Assembly (NCBI GenBank): GCA_902798705.1
Contig: CADBXS010000033.1
Location: 1 to 45,371 of the forward strand
Source of the DNA: an uncultured Bacteroidales bacterium
GTDB taxonomy: Bacteria > Bacteroidota > Bacteroidia > Bacteroidales > Bacteroidaceae
DNA length: 45,371 nucleotides
Reading direction: 5' to 3'
Position 1 is the stretch's first letter, and each line of letters starts with the position of its first letter. This document shows positions 15,358-23,197 of the stretch, one piece after another. The notes under the pieces were generated by a model that searched no databases, was not told where the DNA came from, and worked only from the letters and a program-made list of their open reading frames with translations. Made by a program: the position numbers and the translations under genes.

Positions 15358-17794
15358 AAATATTCGCAATTCTCATAATGTCAGCAAACACACCCGCAGC
15401 CGTGACGCTCGCACCTGCACCGTATCCTTGGATGAGCATAGGGTAGTCGTGATAGCGTTCCGTGGTGATGAGGATTATGTTGTTCGAGCCTTCCAGGTCG
15501 TAGAACGGATGGTGCTCATCCACCTCCTCCAGCGACACCTTCGCCTTGCCCTCCTGCAGCGAAGCCACGAAGCGCCAGTGCTTATGCTCCGACTCCAATC
15601 GCTGACGACGCTCCTCGAAGTCGGCATCCAGCGAAGGCAGGTTCTTCCAGAAGTCCTCCGCACTGCCTTCAAGCAGCGAGTTCGGGATGAAGAGTTCCTT
15701 CTCCACGTCTTCCTGATTGAAGCGATAGCCCGCTTCGCGAGAAAGAATCACCAACTTGCGAATCACATCCTTTCCACTCAGGTCGATGCGTGGATCAGGC
15801 TCACTGTAGCCTTCTTCCTTGGCCCTGCGAACCGTCTCCGAGAAAGGTATGTCCCTCGATATCGTATTGAAAATGAAATTCAGCGTACCACTCAGCACAG
15901 CTTCCAGCTTCTGAATCTTGTCGCCCGAATTGATGAGGTCGTTGATGGTGTTGATAATCGGCAGTCCTGCACCCACATTCGTCTCGAAGAGGAACTTCAC
16001 ATTGCGTTTGCGAGCCGTAGCCTTCAACTTCGCATAGTTTTCATAGTCCGACGATGCCGCAACCTTGTTCGCAGCCACCACTGATATGCTATGCTCGAAG
16101 AAGTCGTGATAGAGCGCAGCCACCTGAGCACTCGCCGTGCAATCCACAAACACCGAGTTGAAGATGTTCATGCCAATCACCTCGTCCTTCAGCCGCTTCA
16201 TGTTGCTTGGCGCACTCTGCTTCAGTGCCTCGCGATAGTTCTCCAGCGGGAGACCCTCACGGCAGAACATCGCATTGTGTCCACTTGCAATGCCCACCAC
16301 GTTGAGCTTCAGTCCGCGTTCCTTCATTAGTCGTTCGCGCTGGCTAGCAATCTGCTCAATCAGACTGCTGCCCACCGTTCCCACTCCGCAGATGAAGAGG
16401 TTGAGCACCTGGTATTCCGAGAGGAAGAAACTGTCGTGAATCACATTCAGCGACTTGCGCAAGAAGCGACTCTCCACCACAAACGAAATGTTCGTTTCCG
16501 AAGCACCCTGCGCACAGGCAATCACACTGATACCGTTGCGTCCCAGCGTGCCGAACAACTTACCCGCAATACCTGGCGTGTGCTTCATGTTCTCACCCAC
16601 CACAGCCACCGTGGCAAGGTCCTTCTCCAGGCTCATCTTGTACATCGCACCCATGTCGATTTCCTTCTGGAACTCGTTGTTGAGCACCTCGCAAGCCTTC
16701 TCCGCATCCTCGTTGCGCACACCGATGGAAGTGGAATTTTCAGAAGAAGCCTGACTCACCATGAACACACTGATGCCCTCCACCGCCAAGGCAGTGAAGA
16801 TACGCTGGTTCACACCAATCACACCCACCATCGACAGACCCGACACCGTAATCAGACTCGTGTCGTTGATGGACGAGATACCCTTGATGGCACGGCTCGA
16901 CTCACCCGAGTCCGCCTGGATAATGGTTCCTGCCGCCTGCGGATGGAACGTGTTCTTGATGTATATCGGAATGTTCTTGATGCAGACAGGATATATCGTA
17001 GGAGGATACACCACCTTCGCACCGAAGTTGCAGAGCTCCATCGCTTCCACGTAGCTCAACTTGTCGATGGTGTAGGCCGAGTTGATGACGCGAGGGTCGG
17101 CCGTCATGAAACCGTCCACGTCCGTCCATATCTCCAGAGCGTCCGCATCCAGTGCAGCCGCAATGATACTGGCCGTGTAGTCGCTGCCGCCGCGCCCCAG
17201 GTTCGTCACCTCGCCCGACGTGAAGTCGGTGGAGATGAAACCAGGCACGAGCGCCACCTTCTCCTCCTTACCAAAGTTCTTGAACTCCTTGCGTACCAGT
17301 TCATAAGTCCTGTCAGCCACCAGCATGTTCTTCTGCTGCTTCTTCTCAGTCTTGATGAAGTGGAGCGAATTGTGCCAAACGGCACCCTCAATCAGCGTCG
17401 CAACGATGTTGCTGGAGATGCGCTCTCCATAGCTGACAATCGCATTCGAAGTCTTTTCCGACAGGTCACGAATCAAATACACACCCTGATAGATACTCTT
17501 CAAGTCGTCGAGAAGAGCATCCACCACTTTCAGGAGTCGGATTTGCTTGTCGGTGTCGGGAATGATGGCATCAATCATCTGGTGATGCCTGTTCACCATC
17601 TCATTGTAAGCGTCGATATACCTTGGATTACCCTCCAAGGCCAGTTTCGATGTGTGAATCAGCTTGTCGGTCACGCCGCCCAAGGCTGATACAACCACTA
17701 CTACGGGCTCGTCGCAAGCCTCAGTGATTCTCTTGACATTCAGAATGCTTTCCACGGAACCTACGGATGTTCCGCCAAATTTCATTACTTTCAT
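15356..17794 (-). CDS. thrA: Bifunctional aspartokinase/homoserine dehydrogenase
   Basis: This encodes 812 residues, close to the 820 of E. coli ThrA. Residues 1-300 are the aspartokinase domain (KFGGTSVGS at 5-13, GRGGSDYTA at 201-208). Two ACT regulatory domains follow at about 310-455 (SGLSMVGV ... and VVGENMKHTPGIAGKLF). Homoserine dehydrogenase follows from about 463, with the NAD(P) loop FICGVGTVGSS at 467-477. It catalyses the first and third steps of threonine/methionine synthesis in the cytoplasm. The ACT domains imply feedback by threonine. It heads the thrA-apgM-thrC operon. Apparently intact. Confidence 0.95.
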   Translation of the reverse strand: MKVMKFGGTSVGSVESILNVKRITEACDEPVVVVVSALGGVTDKLIHTSKLALEGNPRYIDAYNEMVNRHHQMIDAIIPDTDKQIRLLKVVDALLDDLKSIYQGVYLIRDLSEKTSNAIVSYGERISSNIVATLIEGAVWHNSLHFIKTEKKQQKNMLVADRTYELVRKEFKNFGKEEKVALVPGFISTDFTSGEVTNLGRGGSDYTASIIAAALDADALEIWTDVDGFMTADPRVINSAYTIDKLSYVEAMELCNFGAKVVYPPTIYPVCIKNIPIYIKNTFHPQAAGTIIQADSGESSRAIKGISSINDTSLITVSGLSMVGVIGVNQRIFTALAVEGISVFMVSQASSENSTSIGVRNEDAEKACEVLNNEFQKEIDMGAMYKMSLEKDLATVAVVGENMKHTPGIAGKLFGTLGRNGISVIACAQGASETNISFVVESRFLRKSLNVIHDSFFLSEYQVLNLFICGVGTVGSSLIEQIASQRERLMKERGLKLNVVGIASGHNAMFCREGLPLENYREALKQSAPSNMKRLKDEVIGMNIFNSVFVDCTASAQVAALYHDFFEHSISVVAANKVAASSDYENYAKLKATARKRNVKFLFETNVGAGLPIINTINDLINSGDKIQKLEAVLSGTLNFIFNTISRDIPFSETVRRAKEEGYSEPDPRIDLSGKDVIRKLVILSREAGYRFNQEDVEKELFIPNSLLEGSAEDFWKNLPSLDADFEERRQRLESEHKHWRFVASLQEGKAKVSLEEVDEHHPFYDLEGSNNIILITTERYHDYPMLIQGYGAGASVTAAGVFADIMRIANI

Positions 17795-17816
17795 TTCTAT
17801 TCTGTTTCCTTGCTAA

Positions 17817-17828
17817 ATGATGCATCAT
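17817..17828. promoter_or_regulatory. Perfect palindrome in the thrA leader
   Basis: ATGATGCATCAT is a perfect 12-bp palindrome just upstream of the thrA ribosome-binding region (thrA starts at 17794). It is a possible regulatory hairpin or protein site; the function is not shown. Confidence 0.3.
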
Positions 17829-17922
17829 CCTCTGCCTCCCATGCCCCCGTCCCGACCAAACCTACAACGTCTTTGTCGAGGGCGACAACACAGCAGCGCA
17901 CAAGAATCCGCGGTTTGCGCCG

Positions 17923-17930
17923 CAAAGTTA
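17923..17930 (-). promoter_or_regulatory. -7 box of the thr operon
   Basis: Minus strand TAACTTTG followed by GCGGCG. It gives a leader of about 120 nt before thrA. The leader begins with a small GCGG...CCGC hairpin. No threonine-rich leader peptide was found. Confidence 0.6.
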
Positions 17931-18038
17931 CTGCTTTTTTCCGAATTAGAAAAAAATAAATGATTATATCTTTCAGAGCAATCACTCCAAAGTCCAAGCG
18001 ATACAAACGAATCTTGTCGCGATTGGGTAAAAAACTAC

Positions 18039-18122
18039 ATGGAAAACTTATCCGTGTAAATGGAAAACCCTTCCGTGTAAACGGAGAAGTTCTCCGCGTA
18101 CATGGAAAGCTTTTCCATATAG
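18039..18122. repeat. Tandem repeat, four 21-bp units
   Basis: Four contiguous 21-bp units begin at 18039, 18060, 18081 and 18102. Each starts ATGGAAA or ACGGAGA and contains TTCC/CTCCG about 10 bp later, so every unit is itself a short dyad (GGAAA...TTTCC). The period of 21 keeps any reading frame: on the plus strand it reads as a seven-residue motif, HGKLIRV-NGKPFRV-NGEVLRV. The repeat lies upstream of the thr promoter, within a gene-free stretch. Confidence 0.85.
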
Positions 18123-18220
18123 ATTTTTCCTCATTCGGAAGCAGTTTTTTAGCCATCATTGGCATTTTCGGGTGGGTGTTGCGGTAATTTTTCACCATAT
18201 CGACAGCACTCAAACGCCAT

Positions 18221-18308
18221 TGGGACAACACTCATACAACTATGGGACAGTACTCTTGCAACTGTGGGACAACACTCATACAACTATGGGACAGAACTTT
18301 CATGCAAA
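18221..18308. repeat. Tandem repeat, about four 22-bp units
   Basis: Units start at 18221, 18243, 18265 and 18287, each with TGGGACA, then ACTC and CAACTA. Units 1 and 3 are identical over 22 bp. A degraded unit may precede at 18200. It lies 100 bp from the 21-bp repeat. The rest of 17940-18688 has no convincing gene: a 30-codon frame (18497-18589) is the longest Met-started piece outside the repeats, and I cannot assign it. Confidence 0.85.
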
Positions 18309-18688
18309 GCAAAAGACACAAGAGAAGCGCAAAAATTAGTCATTGAAACATAAATTCATGGTCAAAAGCATTGTAGATTGAAGCTGATTATGTATCTTTA
18401 CAATCGACTACTGGTGTTATGTCATCTGGGATATGTTTGGCTCAAGTCAAAGGTTCAGCTGGCCAGGCCAACTAAATCCGAGATTTGAACACACACATGA
18501 CTCAAGACGAAATTGAGTGTAACGAGAAATACAGCATCTTCAAGAATATCGTTCGCCCTACATTTGACTTTCTGCAGAAAATTCACTGAACGGCAAAAAT
18601 ATGGAAGTTTAGAACCCCTATGGCTACGTTATGAAATGGTTGCAAAAATTAAACTTATGTGGAACAAATATAAAAAGGAGAATATAAT

Positions 18689-19303
18689 ATGACATTAAAG
18701 AGCACTTTAGAAAACGTTTCTTTTACGTCCACAACAAGTATTGAAAAAACATTTGAAGAGATAGCTAAAATAATGTTGTACGATGGCTATCTCAAAGTAC
18801 GTAATGAATACCGAGTGTATATAAAAACTGTTGAGTTTTATCTACACGCAGAGGAAGGTAGTCAGCTGAATGTATCAGACCCAATTGTCTATCACAGAAA
18901 TGGAAAACCTCACAAAGGTGACGTTCCTTATTTCCCAGTAATGACACTACATGCTCATGTTTCTGGATTTGACATCACTTTCGAAAACGAAGCTTTAAAA
19001 TACAGGGCTTCAGCTCTTATTCGAACTTATGCTATTTTTGATGAAAAATCGAAGTGTTTTATCGAAACTAAAAAAGGATTTAAGTATGATGACAGATCAA
19101 CTTATCTTTACAACTATCTGAACGGATTCCCTACTGATGGTAGCAATGACATTATATGGGTTGACCAAGTCTCATCAGTCAAACATGAACTGAATCCACC
19201 CACTTCCAGAAGAAATGTTTTTGAATATGTAGGAGAAGAGAAGACTAATAAAAGGGATACGCGTCTCTGGAGCTTTTCTCGAAAAAACGAAATAGAAGTA
19301 TGA
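18689..19303 (+). CDS. Unknown protein, possibly glycosylase-fold-like, in AT-rich cassette
   Basis: This encodes 204 residues with no signal peptide or membrane segment. A strong AAGGAG Shine-Dalgarno lies 8 nt before the ATG. The order of motifs VEFYLH (near 49), DPIVYHRN (near 63), SGFDITFEN (near 92) and SALIRTY (near 108) reminds me of small Bacteroidetes proteins related to methylpurine-DNA glycosylase (EFY ... D..HR ... G.D.TF ... LIR); this is a weak resemblance from memory. The stop overlaps the next start by 4 bp (ATGA), so it is translationally coupled to the deiminase. Composition is more AT-rich than the neighbours, suggesting transfer. Confidence 0.6.
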   Translation: MTLKSTLENVSFTSTTSIEKTFEEIAKIMLYDGYLKVRNEYRVYIKTVEFYLHAEEGSQLNVSDPIVYHRNGKPHKGDVPYFPVMTLHAHVSGFDITFENEALKYRASALIRTYAIFDEKSKCFIETKKGFKYDDRSTYLYNYLNGFPTDGSNDIIWVDQVSSVKHELNPPTSRRNVFEYVGEEKTNKRDTRLWSFSRKNEIEV

Positions 19304-20154
19304 TAAAAGACATTGATAGCAATAAGGTTTATCTATCTGACCAATTAGAGAAGAAATATCCCGACACCTTCCGGCGATTGACAGCATTGTTCAAAGAAGA
19401 GGATGTCGAGTGGGCCATTATTCCTCATACCAATGACATTTGGGCAAGGGATTTTATGCCTCTTCAAATAGGTGACAACGATTTTTTGCTGTATCGCTAC
19501 GAACCAGATTATCTATTAGACAGTCCCAAAAGAAGAGCCACCATCACAGACGCTTCATTTGTATGCAAATCGATGGGTATTAGGTATCGCGTGACAGACG
19601 TCAAGTTAGATGGAGGTAATGCGACTCTCTGTGGAGAGTATATAGTAATGACTGATAAGGTTTTCACGGAGAATAACAAGGATAAAAACGATGAAGAGTT
19701 CATGAGGCTTTTGGAAACTGAGTTAAGACACAAAATCATTATTATTCCGTGGCATTGCATAAATTCCGAAGACGAAGACGCAGATGTCTTCGGGCACTCT
19801 GATGGTTTCTTCCATTGGTGTGGGGGAAACAAAGTATTGATGTCAAATCATAGAGATGTGGACCCGAAAGAAGCATCGGAAATGCATAAAATAATGGAAT
19901 CGTATGGCTTTGAGATAACAGAGATGCTTTTTGATGTTCATCATCCAAAACCACTATGGAATTGGGCATATATCAACTATCTACAGGTGGGAAATCTCAT
20001 AGTTATGCCTGCTTTTGGAATTGAAGAAGACAAGCAGGCTCTAAGATACATTAAGGCTCTTAACCCCAATTGCAAAATACGTCAAATAAAGCTGCGTGAT
20101 ATTGCAGCTAAAGGTGGTGCTTTGCATTGTATAACATGGAACATTAAATGTTAA
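19300..20154 (+). CDS. Agmatine deiminase/PAD-family guanidine-group hydrolase
   Basis: This encodes 284 residues, shorter than the usual 340-370 for agmatine deiminase, but all the expected motifs are present: NDIWARDFMP (45-54), DGGN (104-107), GHSDGF (165-170), AYINYLQVGN (223-232) and the catalytic Cys 277 in GGALHCITWN. The family uses Cys-His-Asp chemistry to turn arginine-like guanidino groups into ureido groups; agmatine to N-carbamoylputrescine is typical. No N-carbamoylputrescine amidase is nearby, unlike typical polyamine loci, so the substrate is open. It is coupled to the upstream unknown gene (ATGA) and the downstream exonuclease remnant (TAATG). AT-rich. Confidence 0.85.
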   Translation: MIKDIDSNKVYLSDQLEKKYPDTFRRLTALFKEEDVEWAIIPHTNDIWARDFMPLQIGDNDFLLYRYEPDYLLDSPKRRATITDASFVCKSMGIRYRVTDVKLDGGNATLCGEYIVMTDKVFTENNKDKNDEEFMRLLETELRHKIIIIPWHCINSEDEDADVFGHSDGFFHWCGGNKVLMSNHRDVDPKEASEMHKIMESYGFEITEMLFDVHHPKPLWNWAYINYLQVGNLIVMPAFGIEEDKQALRYIKALNPNCKIRQIKLRDIAAKGGALHCITWNIKC

Positions 20155-20340
20155 TGAATGATGCGAGATTTGCAGCAATAGATTTTGAAAAGGCCACCAA
20201 TGAGGGTAGCAGCGTATGCTCTGTGGAAATAGTCATTGTAAGAGACGGACAGATTGCCGATTCTTTCAACTCTCATTCAGCCAGAGCCAAACTACTATAA
20301 CCTCTGGTGCTCTCAGGTGCATGGACTCTGTTATGAATAA
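20154..20340 (+). pseudogene. Truncated, frameshifted DnaQ-like 3'-5' exonuclease remnant
   Basis: ATG overlaps the stop of the deiminase gene (TAATG). The first frame reads MNDARFAAIDFEKATNEGSS and continues to DGQIADSF; it has the Exo I motif DFE at 10-12 of DEDDh exonucleases. A frameshift near 20270 diverts it to a TAA at 20298-20300. In another frame the homology goes on as IQPEPNYYNLWCSQVHGL and stops at 20338-20340. Only about the first 65 residues of a normal enzyme remain. It was probably the third gene of this cassette. Confidence 0.75.
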
Positions 20341-20357
20341 TCGAAGGTATCTAAATC

Positions 20358-22346
20358 TTACTGCGGATCGACATCGTAGTAGATGTGGAGATTGACCGCT
20401 ACGGGAATAGAAAGCATGTAGTTCTGCGCCTGAACGAGCGCAGTACGAACAGCAGAAGGCGAAGCTCCATTCTCCATCTTGATGATAATCTTGCGGATGT
20501 GCATGGACTGCACCCGACTCACCACGGGACGGTCGGGACCCAGCACACGGTCGCCAAACGACTTACGAAGCGTACTTGCCATTTCCTCGGCCAAATGCTG
20601 CAAGAGCGCATTGTCGCGATGACGCAGATAGACATAAATGATGCGATAAAAGGGAGGATAGTGGAACAGCTGGCGCTCCTCAACCTGCTCCCGAAACATG
20701 GATGCATAGTCATTGTCCATCACATACTGGATGATGGGGGCATCGGCTGAGCGTGTCTGCAAAATCACCTTCCCAACCCGATTCTTGCGCCCTGCTCGCC
20801 CTGCCACCTGCGCCAAGGTGTGGAAACTGCGCTCGTAGCTGCGGAAGCCGGGGATGTTGAGCATGGTGTCGGCATCGAGGATGCCCACCACACTTACGTT
20901 GTCGAAGTCCAAACCCTTCGACACCATTTGGGTGCCGATGAGGATGTCGCTCTCGAAATGGGCGAATTCATCGATAATTTTCTCGTAGGCGGCACGGGTC
21001 TTGGCGGTGTCCAAGTCCATGCGACTGACACGTGCCTGGGGAAAGAACTTGTGAATCTGCTCCTCGATTTTCTCAGTACCTGTGCCGATACTGCCAAAGT
21101 CCTTGTTGCCACACTCGGGACACTGCGGAGGAAGGGGATAGACTTTTCCGCAGTAGTGGCAACTGAGGTTGTTCATCTTCTTGTGGTAGGTGAGGCTGAC
21201 ATCGCAATGCTGACAGCGTGGCACCCATCCGCACTGCTTGCACTGCACAAAACTGGAGAAGCCACGGCGGTTCTGAAAAAGAATGACCTGCTCCTTGCGC
21301 TCCAATGCCTGACCTATCTCTTCGAGCAGACGAGGGGAGAAGGCTCCCTTCATGCGCTTCTGGAATTTCAGTCGCTTGATATCGACCACCTCGATGTGCG
21401 GCAGCTGCATATTGGCGAAGCGCTGGGTGAGGGCTACATAGCCATAGCGTCCCTGCTGTGCCAGATAGTAGGTTTCGATGCTCGGCGTGGCTGTTCCCAA
21501 GAGGGTTTTCGCCCCGCACTGCTGTGCGAGCATGATGGCTGCACTGCGGGCATGATAGCGCGGTGCAGGGTCCTGCTGTTTGTAAGATGTTTCGTGTTCT
21601 TCATCGACAATGACGAGTCCGAGTCGCTGGAAGGGAAGGAATACAGAGGAACGCACACCGAGAATCACATCGAAGGGCTCATCGGACAACTGCCGCTGAT
21701 AGACTTCGGCACGGTCCTTGTCGGAAAACTTGCTGTGATAGACACCCAAACGGTCGCCAAAGACTTTGCGGAGGCGCTCGGTGATTTGTGTGGTGAGGGC
21801 GATTTCGGGCAGCAGGTAGAGCACTTGCTTGCCCTCGCGGATGCACTGAAAGATGAGATGGATGTAAATCTCGGTCTTGCCCGAAGAGGTGACGCCATGC
21901 AGGAGGGTGATGGACTTTGTCTGCCACGATTCTTGAATGGCATCGTATGCCTGTTGCTGCACGGGGTTGAGCATCGACACACGTTCGCCCTCATCCTCGA
22001 TGGAAGACAGCAACAAAGCCTCGTCCTTCCTCCTGCCTTTCCGCTTGGTGCCTCCTGTCGGTGCTTTCTTCAAGATGCCAGGGAAAGCGGCCTTATAGAC
22101 ATCGCCAAGCGGAGAGAGGTAGTAGGTGGCAATCCACTGCCAGAAGCGGAACTGGCCCTGCGTCATTTGCACGTCGGCAGGTGGCTGCGCATGGAGTCGG
22201 AGCACGATGCCTGCGTAGGTCTTGGTCTTGCCCAACTGCACAAGCACTCGCGACCCCTCCACCACCTGCTGTTCCATCTCGGTGGGAACGGCATAGGTGA
22301 AAGTTTCGAAAGGTACAGGCAAAATGACATCGGCAAACAATCCCAT
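20358..22346 (-). CDS. priA: Primosomal helicase PriA, lacking the winged-helix region
   Basis: This encodes 662 residues from ATG at 22346 (a GTG at 22364 is possible). PriA is a 3'-5' replication-restart helicase. Visible are the N-terminal 3'-DNA-binding domain (FADVILPVPFETFTYAVP), Walker A GVTSSGKT at 151-158, DEEH at 248-251, the zinc Cys pairs (CKQCGWVPRC, CHYCG, CPECG), and the C-terminal YYDVDP end. Homologues in this group are about 770-820 residues. Here roughly 15-25 residues are absent after LHAQPPADVQ, and about 90-110 are absent between VYKAAFP and MLNPVQQQAYDAI, where the winged helix normally lies. The frame stays open. It is 24 bp downstream of the barrel gene, on the same strand. 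Confidence 0.85.
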   Translation of the reverse strand: MGLFADVILPVPFETFTYAVPTEMEQQVVEGSRVLVQLGKTKTYAGIVLRLHAQPPADVQMTQGQFRFWQWIATYYLSPLGDVYKAAFPGILKKAPTGGTKRKGRRKDEALLLSSIEDEGERVSMLNPVQQQAYDAIQESWQTKSITLLHGVTSSGKTEIYIHLIFQCIREGKQVLYLLPEIALTTQITERLRKVFGDRLGVYHSKFSDKDRAEVYQRQLSDEPFDVILGVRSSVFLPFQRLGLVIVDEEHETSYKQQDPAPRYHARSAAIMLAQQCGAKTLLGTATPSIETYYLAQQGRYGYVALTQRFANMQLPHIEVVDIKRLKFQKRMKGAFSPRLLEEIGQALERKEQVILFQNRRGFSSFVQCKQCGWVPRCQHCDVSLTYHKKMNNLSCHYCGKVYPLPPQCPECGNKDFGSIGTGTEKIEEQIHKFFPQARVSRMDLDTAKTRAAYEKIIDEFAHFESDILIGTQMVSKGLDFDNVSVVGILDADTMLNIPGFRSYERSFHTLAQVAGRAGRKNRVGKVILQTRSADAPIIQYVMDNDYASMFREQVEERQLFHYPPFYRIIYVYLRHRDNALLQHLAEEMASTLRKSFGDRVLGPDRPVVSRVQSMHIRKIIIKMENGASPSAVRTALVQAQNYMLSIPVAVNLHIYYDVDPQ

Positions 22347-22370
22347 CACACTCAGAGAAGCCACTCGTTA

Positions 22371-23006
22371 TCAGAAAACAAACACTAAATATACCTGGTG
22401 TGAACTGCCCTTCATCTTATCGTTTTTCAGTCCCTGGTACACGGTGTCGGTGACATTGTCCTTCACCTCAGCCCACTTGTCCAAGGCGATGTTGTAGGTG
22501 TAGCCCACGCGGAAGTGCTGCATCGCCTCCACGCCAAAGCCCACATTCCAACTGAAATTGGTGTCTTTCAACTTGTAGGAGGCACGGTTATCGACAATAG
22601 TCTTGAAGTCATCCTTCTTGAGGTTGTAAGAGAACTGCGGACCCGTACTGCCAAAGATGCCGAATTTGCGGGTGAGGGCGATTTTGTAGTTGAGGTTGAT
22701 GGGGATGTCCAAGAACTGCACATAGTCCTCATCCTCGTATTTTTGTCCGTCGATGGTGGCCATCATCTTCGTTCCCTTGCGGTCGTAGATGGCAGCGACA
22801 TCGAAGCCGAAGCCTGGTAGCAGCGGCAAATCGACATAGAGGATGGGACCCACAAAGAAGCCTGCACGATTGTCGGAAGAAACGATATTCTTGTCGAACG
22901 ACATCTTCGACAGGTTCATACCGCCCTTAAGTCCTAAGCGAACTTGGGCATTCACAGGTGTAATCATCAACAGTGCCACAACAAGCATGGCCAACATCTT
23001 TTTCAT
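22371..23006 (-). CDS. PorT-like outer-membrane beta-barrel protein
   Basis: This encodes 211 residues with a Sec signal peptide ending at NA/QVRLGLKGG. The mature part alternates hydrophobic and polar residues and opens with the LGLKGGMNLSKM motif of the PorT/OMP_b-brl_2 family; it ends in an aromatic (VYLVFVF), as barrels do. It is an eight-strand-type outer-membrane protein of unknown substrate. It lies directly upstream of priA on the same strand (24 bp). Confidence 0.8.
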   Translation of the reverse strand: MKKMLAMLVVALLMITPVNAQVRLGLKGGMNLSKMSFDKNIVSSDNRAGFFVGPILYVDLPLLPGFGFDVAAIYDRKGTKMMATIDGQKYEDEDYVQFLDIPINLNYKIALTRKFGIFGSTGPQFSYNLKKDDFKTIVDNRASYKLKDTNFSWNVGFGVEAMQHFRVGYTYNIALDKWAEVKDNVTDTVYQGLKNDKMKGSSHQVYLVFVF

Positions 23007-23040
23007 CTTTGTATTTTATGTTTTGGTGGACGATTTTTTA

Positions 23041-23128
23041 ACACGAAGATTTTATTAAAAACACGAATTATCACGAATTTTTCATGAATTATTTTCTGCG
23101 TATCTCTGCGGTTTCTGCGTGATAATTT
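23041..23128. repeat. ACACGAATT / CTGCG intergenic repeats
   Basis: ACACGAAT, CACGAATT and CATGAATT recur at short intervals, followed by CTGCGTATCTCTGCGGTTTC. Such strings are frequent in Bacteroidetes spacers. No gene is seen between 23007 and 23197. Confidence 0.55.
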
Positions 23129-23153
23129 TATTTCTCAGGAGTTTTTACATTCT

Positions 23154-23190
23154 ACCCCCTCTCCCCTTGGAGAGGGGTCGGGGGTGAGGC
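23154..23190. repeat. CCCCTCTCC palindromic repeat, phosphatase 3' copy
   Basis: CCCCTCTCC, CTTGG centre, GAGAGGGG, then TCGGGGGTGAGGC. It lies 8 bp after the stop of the minus-strand phosphatase gene and could act as its transcription stop hairpin. Confidence 0.75.
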
Positions 23191-23197
23191 TTTCTTT

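Noticed and set aside
15151-15369. 73-residue N-terminal extension of ApgM
   Set aside because: It is translated spacer repeat (LTPNPSPRGEG-like). The family starts at MKHIIILGDG.
17797-18231. 144-codon minus-strand frame ahead of thrA
   Set aside because: The thr promoter lies inside it and much of it is the 21-bp tandem repeat; no family resemblance.
18221-18308. 22-bp repeats as a CRISPR array
   Set aside because: The units are contiguous with no unique spacers and no cas genes are near.
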